Part shown: positions 1 through 37,500 of the stretch, piece by piece
Layout: every line of letters begins with the position of its first letter
How positions within the stretch are numbered: position 1 is the stretch's first letter
Source of the DNA: Cristatella mucedo
Taxonomy: Eukaryota; Bryozoa; Phylactolaemata; Cristatellidae
Assembly: GCA_009760855.2 (NCBI GenBank)
Contig: WPIO01000002.1
Span: forward strand, 12,050,001-12,087,500
Direction of reading: 5' to 3'
DNA length: 37,500 nt
Notes under the pieces: generated by a model
What the model was told of the DNA's origin: nothing
Database searches by the model: none
The model's input: only the letters and a program-made list of their open reading frames with translations
Translations under genes and position numbers: made by a program

Positions 1-3
1 TAA

Positions 4-22
4 AAGAGAGAGAGAGAGAGAG
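4..22. repeat. (AG)n microsatellite
   Basis: About nine AG units at the window edge; it may extend to the left. Confidence 0.9.
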
Positions 23-719
23 GCTGCTTACAGAGACCGAGCACTGTTCGCATCTCCTCTGCGGACGCTGCCACTGAGATGCTATAGATGCTGAATTGCT
101 TCACATTTAAGCGTTCATGCTCAATCCGAGAGCAGAAACTATAGTCAGCTACCCTTTCTAGATCAAATGGTTTTGCCAGCATGCCCCCTGCATCGCATCT
201 TCTGAACTATTGGGTGGGCCTGACAATGTCATTCCCGACCGAGAGCCGAAAAAACTGAGAGCGACGTCTCGCTTGCCTACGAAGGACAGCACTCGGTTAA
301 ACCTGGTTTGATTCTGCTCGACTAGGAACCCAATTTTGTCAAATACGTCTTCTAAACTGCTCACAGTCGACACCTTAACGGATGTCTTTAGTTGCCAACT
401 ACAGGCGTGGGGAAGGGGCCGATGGATCCAGGCCACCCCATGGAGATCTGTGGAGGTGTGTCGTTCTGTCGCAGGCCAAGCTAAACCTGCGCTCAAGTGG
501 TCACCTCGTCGCGCTAGGCATAATCTGGTAATAAGTTAGCTCCCGCTGCAGTTGCTTGCCCACTTCAGCTCCAGCCTCGCAGTCATTTCAGCATTACTCC
601 CAGCATACTGCTGGCTAGTCCTGGGCTGTATTTTAGATTTTTCAACTTTTCCTCCAGACCTGCTTATAGAGAGCCGCACTCTCGTGAAAAATAAAAATAA
701 AAATGCAGCTATTTGCTAC

Positions 720-985
720 TCAACTGCGACTAATAAACATTAAATTATGAGAGACTATTTGGGATTGTACCCCTTTCTTACAAATTCGCATAGCTTTGGT
801 AGAATACTTATCGACAATTTCCTCAGCTTTGGTAAAGCTCTGTCCCCGAATCAGTATAATTTCAATGGGTTGCTGATCTTTCAAACCCCCAATTTTGGCT
901 GAGTACATTTCAACTTCAGCCTTCAAGCACTCATTTTTGCGATATCTAGGTGCCTTAACACGGCCAAAGTTGAATGCAATGTTTC
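720..985 (-). other. Possible exon or coding remnant, unknown protein
   Basis: On the minus strand an open frame of about 85 codons reads 'FNFGRVKAPRYRKNECLKAE', then a charged, well-mixed sequence with 'KIGGLKDQQPIEIILIRG' and 'IVDKYSTKAMRICKKG', ending at a TAA. The composition (Lys, Glu, Ile and few low-complexity stretches) looks more protein-like than most chance frames here. A stop sits just upstream, so it would have to be an internal or last exon, or a decayed copy. I do not recognise the family. It may be part of a divergently oriented neighbour gene or of an old transposon. Confidence 0.25.
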
Positions 986-2625
986 AGGTGTAATGCTCAT
1001 CGCAGCTGTCACGAGCGGTGAAACTAGTATAAGCCCTGAGTAATGATCAAACTTTCGGCAACCAATGCTGTGAACGTGGTGTAACGAATTCCGAACCCAT
1101 GGCCGCGGGATTCGTAGATTGTCTACGCAGAAAAATTATGTGGCAGTCGTTGGATACGATTTTTTAGCTGAGCTGTCCAACATAATTTCGATAGTGCAAT
1201 CAGGATGGCAACCAGGCTTGAGTCAACCTACCATCACGAAGCAAGGTTAACCAGTAGCCATGAATTAATCATAAAATTACCTCATCAAAAAACCTTGTAA
1301 TAGATCATTTTTTATAGACGTCACTAATCTCGGGTACAATATAACTGCAGACTTGCAGCTGAAATAAAAGTTTCAAGGCACGTTTAGCATAGCTTTACCG
1401 AAGAATTTTCTGAAGAGCTGAACTTTCACAGTTTGGCTGGCCCCTAGCGGATATAAATGCGAGAACATTAGAGGAGTTACAAGGCCGTGCGAGCAGCTCA
1501 CATTTTTTACCTGCTCCATGGGGTCTGTCCAAGTGTGTCAATACCCCAACGTCATCCTTGGTACTCCTATTCGCGTTCGCGACGGTTACTCTCGTGACTT
1601 TGGACAGCATGACTAGGTAGGGCCAGTAAAGTAGACCTTACCGATTGGAGGAGTTAAAAACTGGCTTTAGATAGTGGTCTACAATAGAAGTTCAAATTTA
1701 TAAAACGAATACTGCTAAACTTTTTGAATGAATTTTGATCTTGCATTTTGCTGCCGATAAATAACGAATAGGAACACTTTTTCTAACCTCTTGATCTTAC
1801 TATCCTACTTTAATATTAAATTATGGTCTGATATATGTAATTAAAATACCACACACGGGCCTACAGCTCTGATAGCATTCACAATTTGAGCTGCTATGTA
1901 AGGTGAACATGGCAAGAAAGTTTAAAACACAACCTTTGCTCACACAGGCAATTTTGCACGCAGCTCATTTCTCCATACCATTTCTAACTATTGAATTCTA
2001 TGATCTTAGTTCGCAGCTGTTAGCAGTAAAATGCGGCATCGAAGGAGAGGTCTTTACATAGAGCTCTAATGTTCTATATTGATAATTCTAAAATTAACAG
2101 ATAAGAGATTATATCAGCTCTTCATTATATTGCAATCTTTGTTTTGATAGTGACCGCTTGTTCCTGTGCACATACAGTTTTTGCTTGAAATACGGCAGTA
2201 AATAGGTATCATGGATAAATGTGCTTAAGTTCAATTCTAAGCGAATTATTAGTTGGCCTACGTGCCGAAGTCTGGACGCAGCATTATTTTTCTACAGATC
2301 TGTCTTTTAGCTGGCTGCTGTTACTGCTATCAACCTTGCTTTTACTCTTGCAAGCTTGAAGGTATTCAATGATGCAAAATTAGGGAATGATTATTTAAAT
2401 GTACCAAAAAACCAAGTTAATCTCTATATTGTACATCTCGACTAGACTTCTTTAACGCTCTTTTTTCACGTTTTCCTGCTTATCTTATAAACGCCTAAAA
2501 TGATACAATGAACTAGGCTTCGAGGATTTTTTCTCGTAAACGTCGCAACTTTAACATAACTTTACTTCTCATCTGCCTGCACTAGCTCCCGTCAAGCCTC
2601 CAGCAGACTTCAAGGTCTTGTCAGC

Positions 2626-2700
2626 CACTTCCTGGTCCCTTTAATTCTCTTCCTGGTGCAATCACTTCATGGTCGCTTTTATTCTCATCCTGGTGCAATC
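2626..2700. repeat. 37-bp tandem duplication
   Basis: Two adjacent 37-bp units begin at 2626 and 2663. Both start CACTTC.TGGT and end TCCTGGTGCAAT, with a few mismatches. Confidence 0.75.
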
Positions 2701-3052
2701 GCCAAGGAGAGTCTTATGCTTTCAATTTTCATGCAGATGGCAAGCTGCTGCGCTTGCGCTTTGATCCATCCTTGCCTTACAGCATCTCAAACTCTATCAG
2801 CGCCACTACAGCACGTATAACTGACATTCCTAGTTGGATGGCAGAAAATCTTCTCCATTCGAATAACGAAAAGATCAACCAGCACATCGCTTGTAGCCTC
2901 TGAACGGATTTGGGTGTCCTCTTACAAAACTTCTCAATAGATGAGCGCACCAGCTCCACAGTCAGTTACTTTTATTTGCACCTATGTAATTTGGCAACAA
3001 TTTCCTTAGAAGCTCCCTCAGATAAAGAAACCACGGCGAAACTGGTCTGTTG
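2701..3052. other. Unannotated spacer
   Basis: No gene, RNA or repeat recognised. An open frame on the + strand (2910-3149) runs from here into the repeat at 3053, but only its last 32 or so codons are shared with the second repeat copy. Confidence 0.5.
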
Positions 3053-3228
3053 CCCTTCGTCACTTTTCCTTGACGCGCTGCTCCACCCTTGTCACAGCAG
3101 GAGAGATCTGAAAAACTTTATGTTATTCTTGGCTAGCAGCAAATCATGATGATTAATGTATTTTACAGGACTCCAAGAAAACGAATCTCTTTGTATGTTG
3201 GAGGGAAGCACACAAACTGAACTTTTAT
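3053..3228 (+). repeat. Unknown interspersed repeat, copy 1 (possible retroelement 3' end)
   Basis: The segment 3053-3213 is repeated in reverse orientation at 4057-4205 with about 90% identity and two small indels. In both copies one frame stays open and reads 'SSLFLDALLHPCHSRRDLKN..', ends 'FLASSKS' and stops at TGA (3147-3149 here). About 80 bp of noncoding sequence and a (TAA)n tract follow. A conserved C-terminal frame, short 3' UTR and simple tail suggest the 3' end of a non-LTR element. I cannot name the protein. Confidence 0.6.
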
Positions 3229-3305
3229 ATTGATAATAATAATAATAATAATATTGCACTTGATAAAGCGCCCTCAGAGAACTTAATCTCTTTCTAGGCG
3301 CTTTA
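3229..3305 (-). mobile_element. L2-type LINE/SINE 3' tail module
   Basis: On the minus strand this reads AAAGCGCC, a short loop with AGAGATTAAGTTCTCT, GGGCGCTTT, ATCAAGTG, then (ATT)n. The hairpin and trinucleotide tail match the end of the L2-like copy at 6953-7688. It is a 5'-truncated fragment only. Its tail abuts the (TAA)n tail of the + strand repeat at 3053. Confidence 0.8.
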
Positions 3306-3589
3306 GATGTGCATAATTGTAGCACACCTAAGCACCTAAAGAATAATTTACATGGCAGGAGTAAATGCTGGGTTTGTAACCTTAATAATAAATGCTTTGG
3401 TAAAGTGACGGTGAGAAGTGATTCGGTGGAGAGGTCCAGGCTTGTCGTGTATAGGAACTACAGACACGATATCCAGAATTGAGTTGGCTAGTAGCACAGT
3501 TAACGACCTCTGTTGGAGTAGCAAGTGTTTTAGGAGGGAGTTCGTCTGAGGAGCAACTCTTTCAGGCAAGTTATCGAGAGTAAGACAAT

Positions 3590-3655
3590 GATAATGGTAA
3601 CATCAGGTCTTATGTATAGTGCCCTGAGAAAGCTGATTCGGTATTCAAGGTGCAA
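3590..3655 (-). mobile_element. Degenerate L2-type tail module
   Basis: Read on the minus strand, the order GCACCTTGAATACC, AATCAGCTTTCTC, AGGGCACTATA and then an AT-rich end follows the hairpin-tail pattern, but heavily mutated. Confidence 0.35.
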
Positions 3656-4056
3656 GTGGAGTAGTAAGAAATGGTTAATGAAAAGCAAGGTATCAGCCTT
3701 AGACAAGCATGCATAAGAACCCAGGTGTCACTTCTAGACAAGCATGATAAGCACACGAGGAGAAACTCGCAGCCGCTGGTTAGTGAGACCGTGGTCAGTA
3801 GCATCCGCTGAATGATAGACGGGTAATCACTCAAAGCACGCAGTAAAAAAGTTCAATGGGTCGCTATACCAAAGTATTTCGCTCTTGCCTTTAGACAAGC
3901 TTAGCTCACAGTTTCGCTATACACAAGCATATCATTGCAAATTTACTAGAATGAAGCAAAGGCTATGGAGAAATGATAGGTTTTCGCTGCCATAGGTATT
4001 TTGGTATTTGTATTTATTATTATGGCGCGACAGCAGTAGGTTATCAGTAGGTAATC

Positions 4057-4205
4057 GTGTGCTTCCCTCCAGCATACAAAGAGATTCGTTTTCTTGGAGT
4101 AAAATACATCATGATTTGCTGCTAGCCAAGAAGGACATGCAGTTTTTCAAATCTCTCCTGCTGTGACAAGGGTGGAGCAGTGCGTCAAGGAAAAGTGACG
4201 AAGGG
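4057..4205 (-). repeat. Unknown interspersed repeat, copy 2
   Basis: Inverted partner of 3053-3213. It carries the same open frame and TGA stop on the minus strand and is followed, in the element's direction, by an AT-rich TAATAATAA-like stretch near 4010-4022. Confidence 0.65.
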
Positions 4206-5137
4206 CTGCCATTGTAGCTACCAAAGCTAATATAGCGATGGCAATTTAGGTCCCCTTTCGCCGCTGGTGCGATCCACAAGATTGGCGAGATCCGCCCACG
4301 TCAATTTGATACAAATAGGTGTGGCCTGGAACGTTAATGTCAAGCCCAAGCTCTTTTACTATGCAAACAGTACGTTTGACCAAAAGGGACGTTTTTGATC
4401 CAGTCACTTTGATTTGCCATCACACCGAGCACTAGAGAAGGATGTGTCGTCGGTTCTAAAAATAAACGATACGAAAAGAAACTGACAATCAATTCGTCTC
4501 GGCGAATATATTCTAAATGTATCGTCCCTCCAAGGTCAGCCACTTCGGTTTCATATGAGCGCCTGATATCAGTAATAAAAATAAGCGAAGGCCACAGACA
4601 ACTTGAGCTGCAACTAGCAATAATGAATGGCAATAAAACAGTGACCACTAATTTAGGCCGGATCCTATAATAAATAACTAGGCGGAGTTAGGCCAGACTG
4701 GAGTACTAGCTAGGCCATAAGTGGCCTAAGGGCCGGAGTTTGCCGACCTCTGCTATACACTGTGCAGTATGGGAAGCTAGAGAGGCCACACGGACGGTGC
4801 ACCGTCGCTGCTTGTTCGTATGCACGTTTGAAGGGCCTTGAATCCTCTTCGCAAAGCTAATGACATTCAAGAAATGGCTGTGCCAATTATCTTTAGGCGG
4901 ACCTAACGTGCGTGTGGGTGCGTCCAGGTAGACTACCTTCATCCGGTCACGACGTCGATCGACGTACCGTCGATCAACGTCCGAATGCTGCGAGTCTTCG
5001 TAACTGACTAAGCAAACTGTAACGTCATCATCATCGACGACCATCGACCCAAGTCAAACGGCGGGCTAGGCACGCCTGGTAGCTCTCACAGCCGGCCAAA
5101 TCGTATTTCAGCCGCCGTGGCGAATGGAAAACACTAT
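4206..5137. other. Unannotated spacer
   Basis: No gene or repeat recognised. A cluster of CGTCGATC-type words near 4948-4981, including a 12-bp palindrome CGTCGATCGACG, is the only visible local structure. Confidence 0.5.
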
Positions 5138-5290
5138 CAGGCGATTTAACAGCCTCATCTGCATAGCTGCAGAAGAGCCTTAATGGCAACCGCAGCCACT
5201 TGCAGTTGCCAATGAAAGATCGCCAACTGCAGCCTACGACATGCAACCTACGACCTCGGTCGTGAAAAAGGAGCACCTTGCTTCCTGGGC
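5138..5290 (-). mobile_element. tRNA-derived SINE, family A (degenerate)
   Basis: Minus-strand reading shares ordered blocks with the copies at 15223 and 19785: CACGACCGAGGTCGT, the CGATC.TT.ATTG.CAACTGCA block, AAGGCTCTTC and GAGGCTGTTAAATC. The B-box region is interrupted. Confidence 0.65.
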
Positions 5291-6784
5291 TAACGAACTG
5301 TTCTAGGGTACACCCTTAAATGAGAGCGAAAACCTGTGCGCATTAAGCAGTTAAAAATACGCAGGCTTGACTGTAAACCCTCTAAGAGAATATCGAAAAC
5401 TTTCATTTTGAAATCGCACGCCCGGATTTTATGCTGGGGCTACCGAGGAAACGCAGGGTGATTAAGCTATAACAGGATACTCTATAATTTCTGAATCGCA
5501 CTAGGCTTGCCCATTAATATTAGGTTAGTCAATTTTAGACAATTTGCAGCCATCGAAGCAGCTATCGAAGGGCACATGGTGTCGGATGTCCTGGAGCGCC
5601 AAAAAGTATCAATGCACACAAAGAAGTGCTTTTCGTCTGCATAGAAGTGCTTGCCAATATTATGCTGGGCAGTAACATTAGCAAGAGTAGGAGTAAGAGT
5701 AGTTGTTCGAGGTGGAAGGAGGGGGGCCTGAACCGTATCCCTTGGGCACTTCAGGCTTCAACTGCTCACTTACAAACGGGGGGGGGGGTGGTCACTGACC
5801 TTTGGGTGGTTAAATTCCATTACGATCAGACCTTACCAGCAGCAGCTCAATGCCAGTACTGCCTGGGCGAGATTGTTGCCCAAATATAATCTAGTGATGG
5901 ACAATAGCAATCGTCACCAAACAAAGAAATAGATGTGACACTAGACTGAAAAGTTGGCTTAAGATAAATTATGAAAGCATAGATTCAATGCGTTGCTCCT
6001 GAATTGCAGTGATTACGAACCGGCCATGTCATATTCATAACCTATGTAGCATTCAAAACCCAACTCTGTGTTACTCTGGGCTCGAGTAGGTGAGTCTGCC
6101 GCTCTGGCAGGTCTTGTATACTCTTGTAGTCCTCTCTGGCTGCTGAATGGATTTTTCTGCACAAAGGTAACGAACTTGATACTTTTAAAGTACTGGCACT
6201 CTGTATTCCTGTTGTGCTCAGCTACCCTCGGAGTACCTTCGTGTGCCTAGGCACTAGACACTATTTTCGACTCCCTAGCTTCGCTCCGAGATGCCACTTC
6301 ATCAGTATTTTTCGAAACCGGGAAGGACTTGCACCTTTGCGAGCGTTTAGTTTGCGGCGGGAGGGCATTAGTGCAGAAGCCGCTACAGCACGTTTGCATC
6401 GCTACCTGTGGAGCAGGTCGTTATGCAATAGCTCCTCGTAGCTAGCTATGAAGGGCGAATAGCTCTATATCCCTTCCGAGTGGTAATTGCTAAAGGTATC
6501 TATACAGGGTCTGTCTCCTCTCGATGACGCTGCATGCTAACCTGTATTCGTGACGACCGCGCAGGTTAGCATTTCGGTGTTCAGACGCTAAAGTGCAGCT
6601 AAAAGCTAAATTCGAAGAGGATGAACCTCGGCGAATGGTCGCTGCATCCTTGGATTTACTGTGCGTACTGCGATCACCCAGGTTCCGCTTCGAAATTCGC
6701 ATTCGACCGAAAAATGAGAATCAACCATTTGATACTGCCCTATTACACAACATCTCGTCTACAATTCTGTTTCTCTAAATTTTT
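5291..6784. other. Unannotated spacer
   Basis: No gene recognised. It holds an 11-base G run at 5778-5788 and short open frames of chance-like composition. Confidence 0.5.
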
Positions 6785-6952
6785 GCGATTCCTCTGGCCT
6801 ATGCAATGAGGCGCTTACAGTTGCAGCCAGGCTTGTCTGTCTTGAGCGTCGCAGTGGACATATTACGTACACCAATTCTTGCCGACCTGCACTGGCTCCC
6901 CATAAAGCAGCACGCTGTGTTTACAGTTTTGTCGCCTACGTGTCGTTCTGTT
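6785..6952 (+). mobile_element. L2-type retrotransposon fragment 1 (RT C-terminal region)
   Basis: One frame reads 'LADLHWLPIKQHAVFTVLS', matching the 'LADLHWLPVKQRIDFNVLS' of the neighbouring copy. This is the conserved post-catalytic 'HWLPV..RI.FK' segment of L2/CR1-type reverse transcriptases. DNA similarity to 7030-7200 is clear. It has frameshifts and no 3' end. Confidence 0.75.
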
Positions 6953-7688
6953 TAGAGAAGGATACCACGTCCAAGTTGGTCCAGGCATTCGTGACATTCC
7001 GTCTTGACTTCTGTAACTCTGCTTACTGGCCTACCGGCATGTGCAGTCAGGCGATTACAGCTGGTGCAAGACCCCACAGCTAGGCTTGTCTGTCGTGAGC
7101 AGCTCAGTTGCCACATCACACCACTTCTCGCCGACCTGCACTGGCTACCAGTCAAGCAACGGATCGACTTCAACGTTTTGTCGCTCACTTTTAGGTCACT
7201 TCATTCTTTGGCTCCAGCCTGTCTCTCAGATCTTCTCCCCCACCAGGTCAAGCATCGTACCACCCGCTTTTCGGAATTCAACAGTCTACCAATACCTCGT
7301 ACAAACCTCAAATCCTTTGGAGACCGTGCATTTACCTCGTATGCTCCCAAAGCCTGGAACTCAGTCCCGACTGTGTCAGAACATCCCATGACTTGACCAC
7401 ATATAAAAAGAACGTAAAACACGCCTATCTAGGACAGCATTTAGTGGGTCCCTGTGATTCGTCCTTGATGTACTTATGCGTGCTGACATTGTGCATGCTG
7501 CCACTAACCGCATTTGCATGCTGATCCTGTGCATGTCACCCCTAACCATGCTATTCATGTTATTTGTTTATCAAGCATGATATTACTCACCATTCAATTG
7601 CATTTCCCCTTGCTTCAAATGCAAAGCGCCCAGGAAGAGATTGACTTCTCTGAGGGCGCTTTATCAAGTGCATTGTTATTATTATTAC
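6953..7688 (+). mobile_element. L2-type retrotransposon fragment 2 (RT C-terminus and 3' UTR)
   Basis: The coding remnant starts 'SKLVQAFVTFRLDFCNS', the L2/CR1 'LV.AFV.SRLDYCNS' motif. A frameshift near 7030 follows, then 'TGLPACAVRRLQLVQDPTA', 'HITPLLADLHWLPVKQRI', 'SLHSLAPACLSDLL' and 'GDRAFTSYAPKAWNSVP'. This is the usual C-terminal region of L2 reverse transcriptase, beyond the catalytic palm. A 3' UTR of about 200 bp ends in the AAAGCGCC...GGGCGCTTT hairpin, ATCAAGTG and an ATT tail at about 7615-7688. The endonuclease and catalytic RT regions are absent (5' truncation), and the element is dead. Confidence 0.88.
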
Positions 7689-8064
7689 GTTTAGGTCCCT
7701 TTATTCGCTTGCTCTAGATAATCCATTTGAACTAATTAGCCAATAGGGGAAGCGTCGTGCTACCCGCTCTTCTGAATCGAGGTGTGCCTCGAAATAACCT
7801 CAAATCCTTTGGAGTCAGTGTATTTAGTTCGTATGCTCCTAAAGCCAGGAATTCACTTTCGACTGACTTCCCGACATACCTTGACTTGACGACATTTAAC
7901 AGAAGCTGAGAAACGGACATTTTTAATAGCAACTGTCCTTTGTGTGCTTATGCGTGCTGAGGCTGTGCATGCTACCACTATGGCCATATTTACGGGCTTC
8001 TTTCTCAGCATAAGCAAAGTGCGTAGAAAGAGATTTAGCTCCGCTAGCGCGCCACGCAGCCGTG

Positions 8065-8106
<42 letters not shown>
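7689..8106 (+). mobile_element. L2-type retrotransposon fragment 3, with (CTA)n tail
   Basis: DNA from 7689 matches 7190-7690 of the preceding copy with many substitutions and deletions; for example CCTCAAATCCTTTGGAG and TCGTATGCTCC.AAAGCC are shared. The 3' hairpin is degraded (CAAAGTGCGTAGAAAGAGAT). The tail is a CTA repeat instead of ATT. It starts immediately after the tail of fragment 2, so one element probably inserted into or next to the tail of the other. Confidence 0.75.
8064..8106. repeat. (CTA)n microsatellite
   Basis: About 14 perfect units at the end of L2 fragment 3, probably expanded from its retrotransposon tail. Confidence 0.9.
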
Positions 8107-8620
8107 TTATTGTTATCATTGCTATTACTCTAGTTTATCGTACTTCCTCTTCTCTTTCGCATTCTCTCGCTACGCTGCTCTCAGTGGTCTGACGTCTTCT
8201 GTCGTTAACTCATCCCATTTTGCAACCCGACGTCGATCGTCACCGCCTACTCTTGATCGTAGTGCCTGCTCCCAAAGAGCAGCCATCCCGCCGCTTGCTT
8301 TGAAGCATCGTCTGGCGCCGCAAGCGAGTTCAATGAAGTGAATTTAATTTTTTACCCGATACGCGGCACTGCTGGTAAAGCCGATGCAGCGGACGCTCGA
8401 TAATGGCTAAAATTCACGCCTAAACTTGGAACTCCCTATTAAAAGCTCAGTAAGCTTCGAGCTCCATAGCAATACCGCCCTCTCCTGGCTCGGCGCCACG
8501 CCTCAAGCTGGCGAACTAGGATAAGGGCTGCCGGAAGTGACAGCAGCGTTCTTTGCCGAATCGTCGAGTCCACAACCACCGACGTCCTCCGGCACAGGCC
8601 TCGGTGCACTAACATGACCC
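8107..8620. other. Unannotated spacer
   Basis: No gene, RNA or repeat recognised between the L2 cluster and the GC-rich region. Confidence 0.5.
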
Positions 8621-9538
8621 ACAGCGACCTCGGGCAATGAAGTGGGATACCAAAATGCACTTCCTGGGGCGACCTATAAGTCTCAGCAGGGTTGGTCAAG
8701 CAAAAGGTGCTGACTGCTTTTTTCGCAGCGAAATATTCGCTTCCGGCAATGTAACGGCGCGAACGGCAGTGGCGGCCGACTACTCAGCGGGTCCAAGGCC
8801 GCTGACACGCCACCGTCCGCTACCCGGCCGCTGCGACCGCAATCCGGCCAAAGCCACCCCCATCCCCTTACCGCCAACCAGTCATCTTTCAATACCACCA
8901 ATCCAACCCATCTCCACCACCCTCAGGCTGAAGCGGGTAGGCCAGGCGAAGTGCCGCCCCTTGGGCTGACCTTTAGCTCGCAGCTGTCCTAGGTGAAGAC
9001 CCATTTCGGTATTCGCACCTCGCCTTGTGCGGCGAAAAAAATTCTCCAGCTCAACGGTCCATAAAAGCAAAATCTTCATGGATGCAGTTTTTCGTTCGAC
9101 GCAATGAGAAGATAAAAGCACAACCGTGGCAGCATGGCAACTTGAGCCCAGCCGGAGGCACAGTCCGGCCCCCCCCACGAGCGGGCGGGTCACGGCCTCC
9201 GTCGCCATAACAATAGGGTCAGCGCCGGCGTCGGATCCAATAACGTTATCGGGGTGGGCCAGCGCTAGCCGATCCGACTTGGCGGCTAACACTGCCGCGT
9301 CCGTTTGCCGCAGCTCGAGGCGCGAGCGCGCAGGTATGTCGCGTCAGTAGCCTGCGCGCCGAACCGAGAACCAGTCGGCCACCGCGCACTGCTCGGTGCC
9401 TACCGTTGCTGCCGCGGAATGCTGGTCGCGGCGGCCGACGAAACGGACAGTCGCGGCCAGAGCCGCCGTTAGACCGCCGTCGTCCCCAGGCCAGCCAGCC
9501 AGCCGGCGGCGCGGCCGCAAGTCGACTTCGCCGAGAGA
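8621..9538 (+). promoter_or_regulatory. GC/CpG-rich presumed promoter and 5' UTR of the cadherin gene
   Basis: Base composition changes sharply around 8630. From here to exon 1 the sequence is GC-rich with many CpGs, unlike the flank to the left, and this continues into the coding exon. I see no convincing TATA box. A tiny upstream ORF (ATG 9336, stop 9348-9350) lies about 190 bp before the start codon. The same place reads CAG|GTATGT, a consensus splice donor, so a 5' UTR exon ending at 9333 is conceivable. The transcription start cannot be placed from sequence alone. Confidence 0.4.
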
Positions 9539-37318
<27,780 letters not shown>

Positions 37319-37500
37319 GTAGCGTGAGCGCTGGCGCTCCATCGGTCGGTCGTCCCACGTGCCTGTGCCCCTGCTGTAACTGCTCTCTTCTGGTGCTGTC
37401 GCCGCCACCGTCTGGGGCTTCTCGCTTTACGGACCGGTTTGAGCTCACTGCCGTTCGTCGTGTCGTATCAGATTTTTTTAAATCGATCTTGACGACTCGG
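37319..37500 (+). other. Start of intron 7 (incomplete)
   Basis: Follows AAG|GTAGCG. No further coding pattern is visible to the window edge. Confidence 0.7.

Larger units (their letters stand above)
1..2625. other. Gene-poor left flank
   Basis: AT-richer sequence with no recognised gene. It opens with an AG microsatellite (4-22). Minus-strand open stretches of uncertain meaning occur at 158-496 and 720-985. No RNA gene or recognisable transposon was found. Confidence 0.6.

Overview
The window is eukaryotic, almost certainly from an invertebrate animal. It has GC-rich, CpG-containing exons split by large, lower-GC introns with GT-AG boundaries, abundant microsatellites, tRNA-derived SINEs and decayed L2/CR1-type non-LTR retrotransposons. 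There is no operon-like packing and no bacterial signal. The species cannot be named from the sequence; a lophotrochozoan or similar marine or freshwater invertebrate is only a guess.

The window holds one well-supported gene: the 5' part of a very large cadherin-superfamily gene on the + strand. It starts at ATG 9539 in a strong Kozak context, with a signal peptide, and runs off the right edge. Seven coding exons join without a frame error: 9539-11084, 14192-14967, 23619-24282, 28774-30455, 30813-31322, 36475-36673 and 36930-37318. They give 1922 codons so far. The protein is a chain of roughly 15-17 extracellular cadherin (EC) repeats. Repeats around residues 857-1560 carry canonical calcium motifs (DxD, LDRE-like, DxNDNxP). 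The N-terminal repeats and the last ones in the window are degenerate and have lost most of these residues. No transmembrane or cytoplasmic part is present, so assignment to Fat, Dachsous, protocadherin or another giant cadherin class stays open.

Layout: 1-6784 is a gene-poor flank with an inverted pair of an unknown repeat, short L2 tails and a SINE. 6785-8106 is a cluster of three L2-type retrotransposon 3' ends. 8621-9538 is the GC-rich presumed promoter and 5' UTR. 9539-37500 is the cadherin gene. Its introns are 3.1, 8.7, 4.5, 0.36, 5.2 and 0.26 kb, then one incomplete. They hold two tRNA-derived SINE families (called A and B here), L2 fragments, a (CT)n tract of about 330 bp, GT tracts, a tandem duplication with G runs, a perfect 17-bp-stem hairpin and a nested palindrome.

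The mobile elements fit together. SINE family B ends in the same hairpin and ATT-tail module as the L2-type LINE, which suggests it moves using L2 machinery. Very short tail-only copies of that module are scattered through the window. One sits in the 256-bp intron 6, a few bases from a splice donor. I found no convincing new multi-gene system; the notable signals are the cadherin architecture and the retroelement family relationships.
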